The position numbers and the translations under genes are program-made. The notes beneath the pieces were generated by a model that saw nothing but the letters and a program-made list of their open reading frames with translations, ran no database searches and was not told the origin of the DNA. Below are positions 26,717 through 38,856 of a stretch of 64,000 nucleotides of DNA, in pieces (position 1 is the first letter of the stretch; the number at the start of each line of letters is the position of its first letter). Source of the DNA: Mallotus nudiflorus (taxonomy: Eukaryota; Streptophyta; Magnoliopsida; Malpighiales; Euphorbiaceae); assembly GCA_947683625.1 (NCBI GenBank), contig CANTUR010000826.1, forward strand, positions 186,001 to 250,000, read 5' to 3'.

Positions 26717-26941
26717 CTAATTATGTTTAAGACCATGAACAAACAACACATGATGTATAGATAAGGATTTAGGATTAACTATTTCTCCAATGCCAATAAT
26801 TTTTCCTTTTGCATTATCTCTGAAAGTAACGTGTCCTCCATCCTTAGTATCAAGTTTATTGAATTGCTCTTTGTCTCCTGTCATATGCCTTGAACATCCA
26901 CTATCGAGATACCACTTACTTTTTGTTCTTCTGGATTTCAA
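26717..26941 (-). pseudogene. SIRE-like copia: aspartic protease
   Basis: WYLDSGCSRHMTGD contains the D-S-G catalytic box of copia proteases. The domain continues for about 60 residues to HHVLFVHGLKHN, just before the GAG-pre-integrase part. It processes the Gag-Pol polyprotein. The local frame is open, but the links to gag and integrase are broken. Confidence 0.85.
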
Positions 26942-27269
26942 GCGCTTTTACATAGTACAATTTAAGTGTTCTTTTGGACCCAAACCTTTCTTGGTTTAGG
27001 TTGTTAGTTTCAAGATAATCCGTAGGAAGTAAATTCATATGCAGTCTTCTATAGAAGCACACATTATTAGTATGTCCTTTGATCATGCAATAAGAACATA
27101 CAATATTTTCAAATTTATTCCTCCTAGGATGAAATGCTTTCCTAATGTGTACAACATGCCTTTGGTGTTGTGTGTATCTCCTATTGTTTTGTGTGATTAA
27201 GTCAGACGTGCATTAGCAATGGTGATGTGTATTTCAATAATTTTGTGCAATATGTTTATGTGCATTGTA

Positions 27270-28998
27270 TTATATAGCATGCCTATTATAATTGTGTCTA
27301 ATGTACACATAAGCATGCTTGGGTTTAGGTGCTCTAGTTTGAGCCTTACCTCTTTGTGTTAATGAAGGATGAATCTCATGAGACTTTCCCTTGCTATTTA
27401 ACACATGAGATCTTTTAGCTTTGAAAGCTTGAGTTGCATTTGATTTGGAGGTTGAAGGAGTGGAATCATGCAAAGCTTTTATAAAATTAATATGTGATGA
27501 AAATGATGAAAACATTCCATTCTTATATCCAATTCCACGGGTATCTCTATGAAATTTTTGAGAGTCAAGAAAACAATCTAAAGTTTCTTTTCCTCTTTTA
27601 AATTTAGCAATGGAATTATTTAATTCTAAAACCTCTTTAAAAAGCTTATGATTTTCATAATTTACTTTCTTAAGTTGATCTTCCAAAGAATTAAATGATT
27701 TTGCATCACTAATAAGTTTTTCGTTTGATTCAATAAGTTTAGCAAAATTAATTTTTAAAATTTCTAATTCTCTATTTAAGCTACCTAACTCATGCATATA
27801 ATGTTTCTTCTTAGATAACAAACTTTTGTATTTGACAAGTAATTTGCCCATAATAGAGCTTTTATCATCATCATCATTATCATAATAATTATCATAATCA
27901 TCAAAGGAAGAATAAGAAGTATATGGTACCTTATTTTCATTTTCAAGGTCCATAAAGCAAAGATTGGCCACCTCTTGTTGTTCCTCTTCCTTTTCAGATT
28001 CAAAAGAATCATCCCAAGTAGCTTTGAATGCCTTTTTCTTATCTTTTACTCCTTTATTCTTGAATTTGAGTTTGGGACACTCACTTCTAATATGTCCCAG
28101 TTTCTTACATTTATAGCAAGTAACCTCCTTAGTTTTCTTTTTCCCATCTCCTTTGAACTTCTTATTGAAGTCCTTTGTTCTTGAGAAGTTTTTCTTTCTT
28201 AAAAACTTCTTGAAGTTCCTAGTGAGCATGGAAATGTCACCATCGTCATCACTATAATCTTTGCTTCTTTCCTTTTCACTATCTTTTTGAAGAGCTATTA
28301 GAGCAATGCTCTTTTTATTTTCTTCTTTCTCTTCTTGTTCTTCACCTCTTTGCCTAATAGTGAGGTCATGTGTTAAGAGCTGACCGATGAGCACATCGGT
28401 TGATAAGGTGGAGAGGTCTTGAGTTTTCTCAATTAAAGTAACATAAGATTCCCAATCCTTCTTAGGTAGGATTCTTAAAATCTTATTGTTTACTTCTTCC
28501 TTAGAGAAATATTTTCCAAGTTTCTTGAGGGCTATGAGGAGAGCATTGAGATTATTTTTCATCTCTATGATTGATTCATAAGGCTTAATTTTAAAGAGTT
28601 CATATTCATACATATAAAGTTGAACCTTCTTGATTCTTACTTGAATGTTGCCTTTGTAGTGGTTTTCTAAGGTCTCCTACATTTCTTTGGTCGACATACA
28701 ATGTTGAAGGTTGCCTCCTTCTTCTCTTGTCATTGAAGAGATTAGAGTAATCATAGCCTTTTTATTTTTATGATTTTCTTCCTTTTGATCAATACTTTAT
28801 TGGCTTTTTACAAGAGTAGTTACCACACCATCAATGATAGTTGTAGGTGGTTCCCAACCTCTTAGAATAATGTCCCAAAGTTTAATGGAATCATAATTAA
28901 GATATAATTCCATTTTGAATTTCTAATGTGGATAGTCATTACCATCAAAGAATGGTCTAAGAGAATAGATGTTTTGTGATTCACTCCCTATGATCTTG
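27270..28998 (-). pseudogene. SIRE-like copia gag (nucleocapsid)
   Basis: The main frame 28613-27270 is open for 447 codons. Homologous reading continues upstream to about 28998 (FFDGNDYPH, KFKMELYLNYDSIKLWDII) but is broken by stop codons. The CCHC zinc knuckle CYKCKKLGHIRSEC is at about residues 165-180 of the open frame. Acidic and Lys-rich low-complexity segments and a coiled-coil-like stretch follow. Gag forms the cytoplasmic particle and binds element RNA. This is the longest uninterrupted frame of any element in the window. Confidence 0.88.
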
Positions 28999-29033
28999 TA
29001 TTCTAATAATGAAGTACCCTAGAATTCAAAATA

Positions 29034-29041
29034 TGATACCA
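29034..29041 (-). other. Primer binding site, initiator Met tRNA type
   Basis: TGGTATCA on the minus strand begins 2 bp after the 5' LTR end. It equals the first eight bases of the common plant copia PBS complementary to the tRNA-iMet 3' end. Confidence 0.8.
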
Positions 29042-29043
29042 AT

Positions 29044-30535
29044 TGAAAAGAGTCCTAGAGGGGGGGTGAATAGGACTATCAAATAAAAATGAAAAATTAA
29101 AAGAATTCTTTGCAAGAATTGAATGGAAGTTAAGAAGGAAGAATAAAGAACACAAAGATTTAAGGAGTTCGGATTCAATAATAATCCTATGTCTCCACCT
29201 AACTTATCCCCAAGTTAGAATTTTCAATCACCTATAATCTTATTCACAAGATTGAGATTACACAAGATTTTTATGGCTCACTCTTATAACCTTACAACAT
29301 GAGTTTTTAAGGCTCAATCAAAAAAAAAAAAAAAAAACCAAAACCCAAGTATTTCAATGGATAACACTTAAACCAATTCCTTTAGAAATCAATCTCACTT
29401 CCGTTCTAATCTAACCCAAGATTTAAGATGAAGAGAAATTCTATTTCTAACAGACACCTAACTCTCACAAAAGTTATACAAACAAAGAATTGTTTAAGAG
29501 AATTTAAAAGCTTAATGAATGCTTAAGAAAGAATGAATGATAAACAAGTTTTTTTAACTTCCATTCATCTCTAGAGGTATTTATACTTTAAAATATAGTT
29601 TTTTGAGGTGCAAATGATGTGTCCAACATCTATATTTTGAATCATTGAAAGTGATGCTGTTATATAACTATTCATTGATTGAAACTGTGATTGGCTACTC
29701 AAGACGTTTTAATTTGCCCATACTTTCTTCATAGAAGCTGTAGATATTTAAATTATATTTCTATATAATTTTGAATCACCTAAATTTGACATATTTAACT
29801 CAGGATATATCCAAAATACTAAGACCTATGCAATTTGAAATGCAGAATACTATCAGACAACTATACCTAAGTTGAAGCCATGATTTAATCCTAAAGAAAT
29901 TTTAATTTGCCTATACTTTCTTCATTAAAGCTATAGATATTTTACTTATATTTCCATATCATTTTGAATCACCTAAATTGGACTTATGTATCTTAGGATA
30001 TGTCTAAAATACTACGAGTTGTGTAATCTGAAATGTATAATACTATCAGACAGCTATACACAAGTTGAAGCCGTGATTTTATCCTAAAGAAATTTTTAAT
30101 TTTCCCATAATTTCTTCATTAAATTTTTGGATATTTGACTTATCCTTCCATATCATTTTGAATCACCTTAATTGGACTTCTGTAACTCAAGATATGTCCA
30201 AAATACTAAGAGATGTGTAGTATAAGATGGCAGACGTATACGTAGATTTTGACTCAAAATTTGCATAACCAAATGAACTTTGATTTTGAAAAATAAGCCA
30301 AATTCAGAAAGCTCAGGATGTTTAATTCAAATTTTAATAAGATAAATTTCTTATTATAAAGCTCTAAGGATGTTAAAAGCCTCATTGAATCTCAAAGGTC
30401 CAATTAGCCCAAGATAATTATACTTCATTTTAACTTCCAATAGAGTCCTAACTTATACACACTTAAATAAATAAATTAAATGCTCAAAATTAAGTTTGTT
30501 AAGATTAAAATTAAGATTGATTATTGCTAAGGTCA
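29044..30535 (-). repeat. 5' LTR of the SIRE-like copia element
   Basis: Pairs with 21274-22733. It ends at the acaac duplication (30536-30540) and carries the same three tandem units of about 190 bp (about 29690-30240). Scattered substitutions and small indels separate the two LTRs, so the insertion is not recent. Confidence 0.92.
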
Positions 30536-30540
30536 ACAAC

Positions 30541-31376
30541 ATCCATTTGAACTAGTTCCAAATCTAACTATGCTACTAAAGCCAAAAAAATCCTAATGGA
30601 GAAATGCTTTACAACTAGAGAAAATACTTCATCATAATCAACTCCCTCTGTCTATGCATAGCCTTTAGCCACCAATATTTCTTTATATCAAACATTATCC
30701 TTGTCAGGAAATCCATCTTTCTTTGCATATACCCATTTGCACCCAATTGCCTTCTTTCCCTTTGGAAGATTAGCTAGTTTCCATGTCTGATTGTTTTGAA
30801 AGGACTGCATTTCTTCATTCATGGCAATCCTCCACTTTTCATATTCTAAACTTTGTATTGCTTCATTATAAGTGGTAGGACCATCATCAATTTCAATTGG
30901 TGATGCAGAAGTGACCATATATCATATCGAGCAAGTTGTCTAATGGTCCTCTTTCCCTTCCTTAATACAATTGATTCATGTTGTTGTGGAGGTTCTTTGG
31001 TATAAACCTTTTCTTCATTTGAATCTTCTACTATCATGGGAGAGTCATAATTAGTTTCTTCATTGGCTAGTATAATTCTTTTGCCATCAAACTCCACCTG
31101 TTTGGGAGTACCATCTTTCTGCTCCATCTTTTCAGAAGTCACCTTTCTCAATATGGTAGATTCATCAAAGGTAACATCATTGCTAAGGATTACTTTCTTT
31201 GTTTCTGGACACCAAAGATGATAGCCTTTCATACCATATGTGATCCCCATAAAGATTTCCTTCTTTGCCCTTAGATCTAACTTTGACTCTTTAATATGGT
31301 AATATGCAGTGGAACCAAACACATGTAAGGAATCATAATCTATAGTAGGTTTTCCAAACCATTTTTCCAATAGCAT
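30541..31376 (-). pseudogene. Old copia element: N-terminal RT and C-terminal integrase
   Basis: The frames 31376-30846 (VFGSTAYYHIKESKLDLRAK, GYHLWCPETKKV) and 30918-30688 (TYNEAIQSLEYEKWRIAMNE, LPKGKKAIGCKWVYAKK) are integrase C-terminal and RT start motifs. The reading continues to 30541 with a YDEVFSPV-like and ELVQMDV-like stretch. It then jumps across the 9.3-kb insertion to VKTEFLH at 21273. Confidence 0.88.
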
Positions 31377-32098
31377 TTTACTACCAATAGCAGTTGATGG
31401 TAATTGGTTGATAAGGTGACAAGCATAGACTACAACCTCAGCCTAAAATTATGTGCCTAACGTAGAATTGGACAATATACACTGAACCTTCTCCAGTAAT
31501 GTTCGATTCATTTGCTTTGCCACCCCTTTTTTGTGGTGTATATCAGACAGTGAAGTGTTTGAAAATACCTTCATCTTCATATACTTTCAAAAATAGATCA
31601 TTTTTTAACTCTCCACCATTGTTTGTGTGGAGATGTTTGACTTTTCTGCCTATTTGAGTCTCCACCATCTTTTTTCCATTTAAGGAAAATTCCTAGCACC
31701 TCATCCTTCATCTTCATTGTATACACCCATACTCTTTAAGAAAAATCATTAATAAATGAAATATAATAATGCTTTCCTCCTAATGAAGCATTCTTGAAAG
31801 GCCCCTACACATTCGAATGAACATAATCTAGAATACCTTCAGTATCATGGATGGTTGTTCTAAATTTCACTCTTGTCTTCTTTCCTTAGATGCAATGCTC
31901 ACAAAAATCCAATTTGCAAGCTCGAGCTCCTTTCAATAATCCTTGATCTATCAGTAATTTTAAGAATTTTTCTCCAGTATGCCCCAAGCACATATGCCAT
32001 AACCTGGTTGCTTCTGACTTCTGATCATCAGTAAAAGTTACCACTGTTGTTGTCCTAACAATTGTACTACCTAGAAAGTAATACACATTATTTCTTTT
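31377..32098 (-). pseudogene. Old copia element: GAG-pre-integrase and integrase core
   Basis: Frame 32086-31886 has LWHMCLGHTGEKFLKLLIDQ and CEHCI, the zinc module. The core (about 31880-31400) shows only fragments (YISFINDFS, WVYTMKMKDEVL) with many stops. Non-functional. Confidence 0.82.
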
Positions 32099-32460
32099 CT
32101 AAATCCCCTTCATTATCACAATTGCACTAGAGATTATTTTCATTATCCCATATTTTTCCCTTATTTCAAAACCTTTTGACTTTAAGGTTCCCACAAAGAT
32201 GAGATTCCTCATCAAATCTGACACATAATAAACACCTGTTAAGGTTTTGATTGATCCATCCTGATTGCTTAAGCAAATTGAACTAGTCCCATATGTGTTA
32301 AGAGGGGCATTATTTACTGTGTAGATAACTCCACCTTTTAATTCCTTAAAGTCAAAGAACAATTCTTGATTAGGAGTCATATGGTGACTACAAGCTGAAT
32401 CTAGTAGCCATGAACTCGAACAGCTGGTTGATGGTGTAGTAACAATTAAAAAATATGAAT
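32099..32460 (-). pseudogene. Old copia element: protease
   Basis: LLDSACSHHMTPNQELFFDF is read at about 32410-32350, with a D-S-A box in place of D-[ST]-G, followed by a typical copia protease stretch to 32099 (YVSDLMRNLIFVGTLKSKGF). Confidence 0.8.
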
Positions 32461-32912
32461 TTGCATCATCACAATTAGTTACATTTGAATTTGAGACAAC
32501 ATTTCCCTTTCCAGGTTTGCCTTTGTCCTTTAGCTTGGAACAATCTGTCTTCTAGTGCCTTTTTTCTCGACAAAAGGCATACTGATCTTTGTTCAGTTTG
32601 GACTTTGACTTAGATCTCCTTCTCTTTTCTTTATTCTGGCTTTAAACGACCTTTAAAAATAACAGCTTCTTCTTTAACACTTGTATTTTCTTGCTTTTCT
32701 TTCTTTCGCAATTCATAACTATACAAGGCTGCAGTTACTTCACTTTGAGACACAACAACCTTCCCATGAAGTAGAGTAGTTTCAAGATACTCATACTCAT
32801 CAGGAAGTGATCCCACTAACATCAAAGCTAGATCTTCATCATTAAAAGTCATGTCCATATTTATCAAATCAGTTACCAGCTGATTAAAGCTACTAATGTG
32901 ATCATTCATAGT
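32461..32912 (-). pseudogene. Old copia element: C-terminal gag
   Basis: MNDHISSFNQLVTDLINMD, LMLVGSLPDEYEYLETTLL and the cysteine-containing YAFCREKRHWKTDC region of copia gag are readable with breaks. The frame is cut at 32912 by the end of a gypsy LTR. The upstream part of gag was not found in the window. Confidence 0.83.
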
Positions 32913-35618
32913 TGTCATGACCCAAACCCAGAGATACGTGACACTAAGGAATGGAAAATGCAAAAAATGCAACCAAAACTTATAGTAAGCCTTAGAAATT
33001 TTTCACAAATAAATAAACATCACTTGACAATAATACCATGGATAAAATCATTAATATCAAATACATAAGTCATTACTCCATTAAACAATATTTCAACATA
33101 ATACGAATCCATAATATTAATAATACAAGTTTCATCATCAACTATGGCGATATCTAGAATTCGATTATATAATGATCAAATTAAATAGACATACATAATG
33201 CAGCTGGTGAAGAAGAAATCAGACACAGACGATAACCAGAGCTAGGCTAATTATGAGGTCCTGAAAAAAATAAATTGAGGGGAATTAGACCTCAATGAGT
33301 GAATCAATTTTATAAAATGCATGCTGGTTTAAAAATATTTGTTAAAACCCTTTTGAAAATAAAAATAAAATAAAATAAATATAAATATTAATATTAAAAA
33401 TCATTTACTTTAATATAAAACTCTAGTACAAAAATCATATAAATTTATTCTTTTAGTGGAAAAATTTGGTAGAACACCTAGACCATCAAAATTCTCATAG
33501 CCACTTGGCTCATTTATTCCAATTGACTGTTGGTCCCAAAGAGCAAGCTTGACCAGGGTCCAACCACAGTCGGTCTCTTATTCCAAATGATCACTGGAGC
33601 CTAGAGAGCATGCTTGACCAGGGTCCAACCAACATTATACCTCTACGCAAAGAGCAAGCTCAACCAGAGCTTAACAATAATCACACATCTACCTAGAGAG
33701 CAAAGCTCAACTAGGGCTCTCATTTCCACAAATCTTGCCCAGAGAGTAAACAATTATTAATCAATGGCCATATAAACAATTATTATTGGTGCGCATGCAG
33801 TCCTAATGACACCCACCAGGTAGTATGTTCTACCATTATTTCCAAGTCATTTAAATCATAATAAATAAAATAAAATAAACAAATAAAGCAAAATAAAACA
33901 AATTCCATAAAACATTTTTCAATTATTATTCATGATAAATAAAGAAATAATCATGCATGCAACAATATAATTAAATTCATAATTAATTCATATAATCATT
34001 TCATTATTATTTAAATCATATGGAAATATAATTTAAAACCATCACAACACATATTTTATAAAATCAACTCACAAGTTGAGCGTGCTGGACGATGCGTCAT
34101 TTGCTTCTCAAATGCTACAACTTTGGTCTTGGAGTTTTCTAAAATAAATAATATTTATTTAAAATATAGTTATATAAATAAATTCATAAAATTCTCAAAA
34201 TTTAATAAAATCATGAGATAATGAAATTGACTTGATCTAAGACATGATGTTATATACATTCAGAATTTACACATACAGATGTCACATTTTACGAGAAATC
34301 TATTAAAAATTCGGTAGTCTCATTTGTAAAACGGACATCTCTCTACCGAAATAGAGACGTTCTTACATAAAAATAGCACAACTCAATAACTCGAGTTGGG
34401 CCCCCGCACTACACTTATGCCCAACTGAGAACCACAATCACAACATAAATAAAAATAATATAATTTTCTCAAATGACCAAAATATATCATAAAAAAATAT
34501 TAAGAAAATATTTTTCAAATAAATAATAAAATTCTATTTTATAAATAATAATTTACTAATAAAATTCATTAATGAATAAAATTTTATTTTACAATTAAAT
34601 TAGCATAAATTGTAAATAATTATCGAAATCACCAAATTATATTATAAAAATAATAAAATTTTCATTTAAGCTCAAAAGATAATAAATAAATTTATTATTT
34701 GTTTGATTTCCCAAAATTACTACTAATTAACTAATAATTGAAAATTAATTATAGAAATTATTTTTATACTTTTATTATTTAAAGATCTATCTAAAAAAGA
34801 ATAATTAACAATAAATTCAATTAAAATTAAACAATTCACTAATTTCTAATAAATTTTCAAAAGTACATATTAATACATAAACTTTAAAAATTCATATCTC
34901 AAATTGTATACATAATTTCACAAAACTTCATTTACAAAGTTTAATCTACATAATTTATAAGATTTAATAAAAATATAAAAATTACCCGAGCCCAGAACAG
35001 TGCCATGAACACTACCCAAGGCACTAAAAATTTTTAATTTCTAGAAATTAAAAAAATTACGCAAATAAATAGATCATAACTTCAATTTCATTCTATCTAA
35101 AGACAACTAAACATGAATCAACCTAATTGAAGCTCAATTTGATAAAATGAGCAAAAATGACCTAGGGTCGAATTACTCAAAATTAAGGGGCTTGCTAGAG
35201 TTGGAATTCAAAAGACGAAGGGTTTTTGAAGCCTAGAGGACGAGGAGCATTTTGGGATCGACGGCAAGCCTTAGAGTGGCTGGAGACGGCACCAGTGTGC
35301 CCTTCTCCCCACTAACAATGAATAGATCGAGAGGGAGGCAATGATCGATAGCAGAAGGGAGAGGGGAAGGATGGCGGCAGCTGGCATGGCGACGGTGAGG
35401 TTGAGGTGGTGGTGGTTGATGTCAGCAGTGGTAGTGGTGGGTGGTGCTGCGTGGGGAAGAAGAAGAGGAAGGAAGGGAAGGGAGAAGAAAAGAAAGGGGA
35501 AGAGAGAAAAGGAAAGGAAAAAAAAAGCTTTTGCATTATTATTATTTTATATATAATATAGTACAAAAGTATAACTTTTATTATTTTAAAATAAAAATAT
35601 CTCCTCTCTCAATTATAC

Positions 35619-35661
<43 letters not shown>

Positions 35662-35775
35662 TAACATACATAATTTTTACTCTTAAAAATTAATAAAATT
35701 TTATTAACAATACATTTAACACTAATTAAATAAAATAATAATTAAACTTAATAATTAAAAATTCGGGTCTTTACA
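32913..35775 (-). repeat. 3' LTR (2.86 kb) of the chromodomain-type gypsy element
   Basis: On the minus strand it runs from TGTAAAGACCCGAATTTTT (35775) to GGTTTGGGTCATGACA (32913). A polypurine tract directly precedes 35775, which marks it as the 3' LTR. Conserved blocks shared with the other gypsy LTRs lie at about 34268-34365, 33783-33830 and 33485-33700. A GC-rich segment (about 35170-35480) follows the LTR start. It interrupts the old copia gag; the adjacent 5 bp are atagt (32908-32912). Confidence 0.88.
35622..35660. repeat. (TAA)n microsatellite
   Basis: About 13 AAT units inside the gypsy LTR. Confidence 0.9.
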
Positions 35776-35776
35776 G

Positions 35777-35790
35777 TCTTCCCCCCTTAT
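35777..35790 (-). other. Polypurine tract of the gypsy element
   Basis: AAGGGGGGAAGA on the minus strand, directly before the LTR start. The preceding codons (FxDEFL-like) match the usual end of chromodomain gypsy elements. Confidence 0.85.
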
Positions 35791-36437
35791 AAAAATTCAT
35801 CCTTGAATTTTAACAAAAATAAAAAATATAAAAAGATTTACTAATGAAAAAGGTATAGGTATACCACCAACATTTCTGTCTCGGTCTCCTAAGTACAATC
35901 CTCCATTGCATGATTATTCCACAGAACTTTAACCATAAGGATTTTTTTGGTGCAAAACTAACGAACCTATTGATCCACTATTGCCACAGGGTACTGCCCA
36001 TAAGTCAAATCTTCATTTAGTTTAACTGCTTGAGGTTGAAAAACATATGAAGGATCGAAGATGTATTTCTGTAACATTAACACATGGAATACTAGATGAA
36101 TATGCGATAAATCTGGTAGTAACACTAATCTATAAGCCACATCTCCTACCCTTGAACGAATTTCAAAGGGTTCGATATATCTTGGAGCTAACTTACCCTT
36201 TTTGCTAAACCTTATCACTCCCTTGATTGGAAACATCTTAAGGAACACCATATATCCAATAATAAATTATACATCTTTCCTCTATGGATCAACATAACTC
36301 TTATATTGGCTAAAAGTTATCCTTAATCTCTATTGGATGATAAGAATCTCTCTGAAGTCACTTACACCAATTTTGGGCTTGTAAATTGTCCCTCGCTAAC
36401 TTCCCAACACAAGGGTGATCTATTTCCTTCCAAATAC
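35791..36437 (-). pseudogene. Gypsy integrase C-terminus with chromodomain-like end
   Basis: Frame 36251-35967 has GVIRFSKKGKLAPRYIEPFE, GDVAYRLVLLPDLSHIHLVF and FDPSYVFQ, the standard C-terminal region of Tekay/Del-type gypsy integrase. Downstream, a broken frame resembles a chromodomain (VKVLWNNHAMED, ETETEM). The upstream part to 36437 is readable with stops. The coding line jumps to 39656 across a nested LTR element. Confidence 0.85.
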
Positions 36438-36776
36438 GAACCCTACCTATAATAGAGATAAAATGCGTATCCAACTTTGAAATCTAGCCCAAGGATTATC
36501 AAGGATAGGTTGTATGTCACATGTTGACCATTGACCCTTGACTATGACTTATTGACTATTTGACTTTGACTTATTGACTTTGACTTGGAATATCCTTGAA
36601 TCTTTTCACATCTTCTGGAATCTTCTTGAATCTTCCTTATTGACTCCAAAATAAGAAAACTATTCAAAATTCATCCATATCAAGCTAATTAATTTTAAAA
36701 TAGGAAATTAAGCTAATTAGCTTGAATTCTTCATATTCAGCTCGATGCTTGCACTTTTAACCCCTTTTAGGGTTCA
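36438..36776 (-). repeat. Internally deleted LTR copy of the small non-autonomous element
   Basis: Both ends match the LTRs at 36792-37520 and 38863-39650: CTACCTATAATAGAGAT… on one side and TTTAACCCCTTTTAGGGTTCA on the other. The middle of about 400 bp is missing. It is separated from the next LTR by only 15 bp. Confidence 0.8.
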
Positions 36777-37530
36777 TATTATTAATTAATATGAACCCTA
36801 CCTATAACAAAGATAGAACGCACGTCCAACTTTGAAATCTAGCCCAAGGATCATTAAGGATAGGTTGTGTTGATGGAGCTTAACCCCTTGCTTATTAAAT
36901 TAAAGCAAGATACTTAGCTATTAAAAGATGAACAATCACACAATTCTAAGTCTAACCCAACAATTATAATGAAAGGTAAATGTGAAACAATTCAAGTAAA
37001 CTTACAAAGTTTTAAAAGAATAAAGTTAAGGTAAAACCTCACTTAATTGATCAAAATTGACAAATGATATATCCAAATTCGTCCTACATATGTCTAGCCC
37101 TTATATAGGCATGTAAATAACCTAACCCTTGAAGGAAAAGGTTTTTTCCTTATTCCCAAAGATACCTATATGGGAAAATCCTTAATTAAAGAGATTTCCT
37201 TTAAAATAGGATAACTAATGACATCTCATTTTTGAAAAGTCAAAATTGACAACTCATTACAATTCATGATAACTAAGCATTGAAGCATGCAATGTCATAT
37301 GTTGACCATTGACCCTTGACTATTTGACTTTGACTTATTGACTTTAATTTGGAATATTCTTAAATCTTCTCACATCTTCTTGAATCTTCCTTATTGACTC
37401 TAAAATAAGAAAATAACTCAAAATTTGTCCATATCAAGCTAATTAATTTCAAAATAGGAAATTAAACTAATTAGCTTGAATTCTTCATATTCAGGCACTT
37501 TTGATCCCTTTTAAGGTTCATATTATTCCC

Positions 37531-38660
37531 TCCCTCTTGAAGATGATTCGCCCTCGAATTATAGCCATCTTCTAAAGTTGATAAATTTGCAAATTCTCCA
37601 AGGTCAAATATAAACACCTTTGTTGAAAGCCTCTCCTTTGAAGTAAGAATCCATAAAAGTAGCTTCAATATAGCTTGAACTTGATCAAACATAGAACTCT
37701 TTTCCATGAACTTATAAGGATTGTATTTGTGTTGCTTCCTTCTAAACTTGAAATATGAATATCTCAAGTTCTTCTTAGTAAGCAAAAACTCCATAGATTG
37801 TATTATGGATGTAAAGAACTTCAATAACATCATCAAATGGATCTTTGTATGGCATAAAGCTCTATAAAACAACTTTTAAAGCACTAGAAAAATTAAGATT
37901 AAAGCTGTTAGCATAATCATGATGAATAATTAACTCTTTATCGTCCTCCTTCTTTTATGTAAAAATTTCTTAATATTCCTCTTCATGATGCATGCACTCT
38001 TCATGTTCACAAGATGCACTCTTTACAACTTCTTGAGTAGTGAATCCTTGTACACACTCATTATTTGCATCAATGACTTTAACACTTGCATCATTCTTGG
38101 ATTCATACACTTTCATCGTCTCCTCATAAGGACCTTTTTCCTTTTTATACTCTAAAGCAAGTTCAGTTACAACCTTCAAAGAGATAGATGATTCTAATTA
38201 CACTTCTTTCTTTAATTTCTTAGCAATCTCACTTTTAAGCCCATTGATGAATTTCGTAACTTTCCTCCTTTCGAATTCACCTACATCACTTGCAATTACA
38301 AACAACTTAAACTTTTTAACCTAATCATTAACATATAATTCATCACCTTGTTTAAGCCTTTGTAATTTAAGACAAAATTTATCCCTAACTTTATGTGGAA
38401 TAAAATGTCTAGTCATTATCCTCTTCATTATCTTCTAATTTTTAATCTCACTAAGCTCATTCATTCTCCATGATGCCATTAAATCTTCCCACTATATAGG
38501 AGCATGACCCAAAAATTTATAGGAAGTAAGTTTACACTTTTAGAAATCACTTAATTTAAAAGAATCAAATATCTCCTCCATTTGTGTCACCCATTCCAAA
38601 TAAACATAAAGATCATCCGCACTAAGAAAATAAGGCATGTCCATAATAACCACACATAAA
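37531..38660 (-). pseudogene. Gag relic of the small LTR element
   Basis: From about 38660 the minus strand reads DDLYVYLEWVTQMEEIFDSF, FIPHKVRDKFCLKLQRLKQG and FINGLKSEIAKKL, a retrotransposon gag domain with stops. The open frames 38179-37970 and 37872-37471 (acidic, then Lys-rich) follow and are not recognised beyond being part of the element. Confidence 0.75.
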
Positions 38661-38843
38661 GATAATTTAGAAAAAAAAATAGAAAAGAAATCCTCATAAA
38701 ACACTCTTTTACGTGTTTACACTCAAGGATGTGAATGCTCTTGTGTTTCACTAAATTTTTTTTTAATTTATGAAGAATTGAGAAGAAGAAAAGAATAGAT
38801 AATACATGAAAATAAAAGGATACATAACAAAACCTTGAAGTTT

Positions 38844-38856
38844 GGCTCTGATACCA
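38844..38856 (-). other. Primer binding site, initiator Met tRNA type
   Basis: TGGTATCAGAGCC on the minus strand, the full-length plant tRNA-iMet PBS, directly after the 5' LTR. Confidence 0.88.

Larger units (their letters stand above)
21274..30535 (-). mobile_element. Complete SIRE-like copia retrotransposon (9.3 kb)
   Basis: Two LTRs (21274-22733 and 29044-30535) in the same orientation bound gag, protease, integrase, RT and RNase H on the minus strand. Target duplications acaac lie at 21269-21273 and 30536-30540. On the minus strand the LTR starts TGACCTTAGC and ends GACTCTTTTCA. The PBS (TGGTATCA, 29041-29034) fits the initiator Met tRNA. The PPT (AAAAAAGGGAGAGA) ends next to 22734. The gag family and long spacer before the 3' LTR suggest the SIRE/Maximus lineage. 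It has several frameshifts and stops and is inactive. It is inserted in the RT of the older copia element. Confidence 0.92.

Noticed and set aside
35341..35556. Arg/Lys-rich plus-strand frame
   Set aside because: It lies antisense in the purine-rich start of a gypsy LTR. No homologous frame is kept in the other LTRs.
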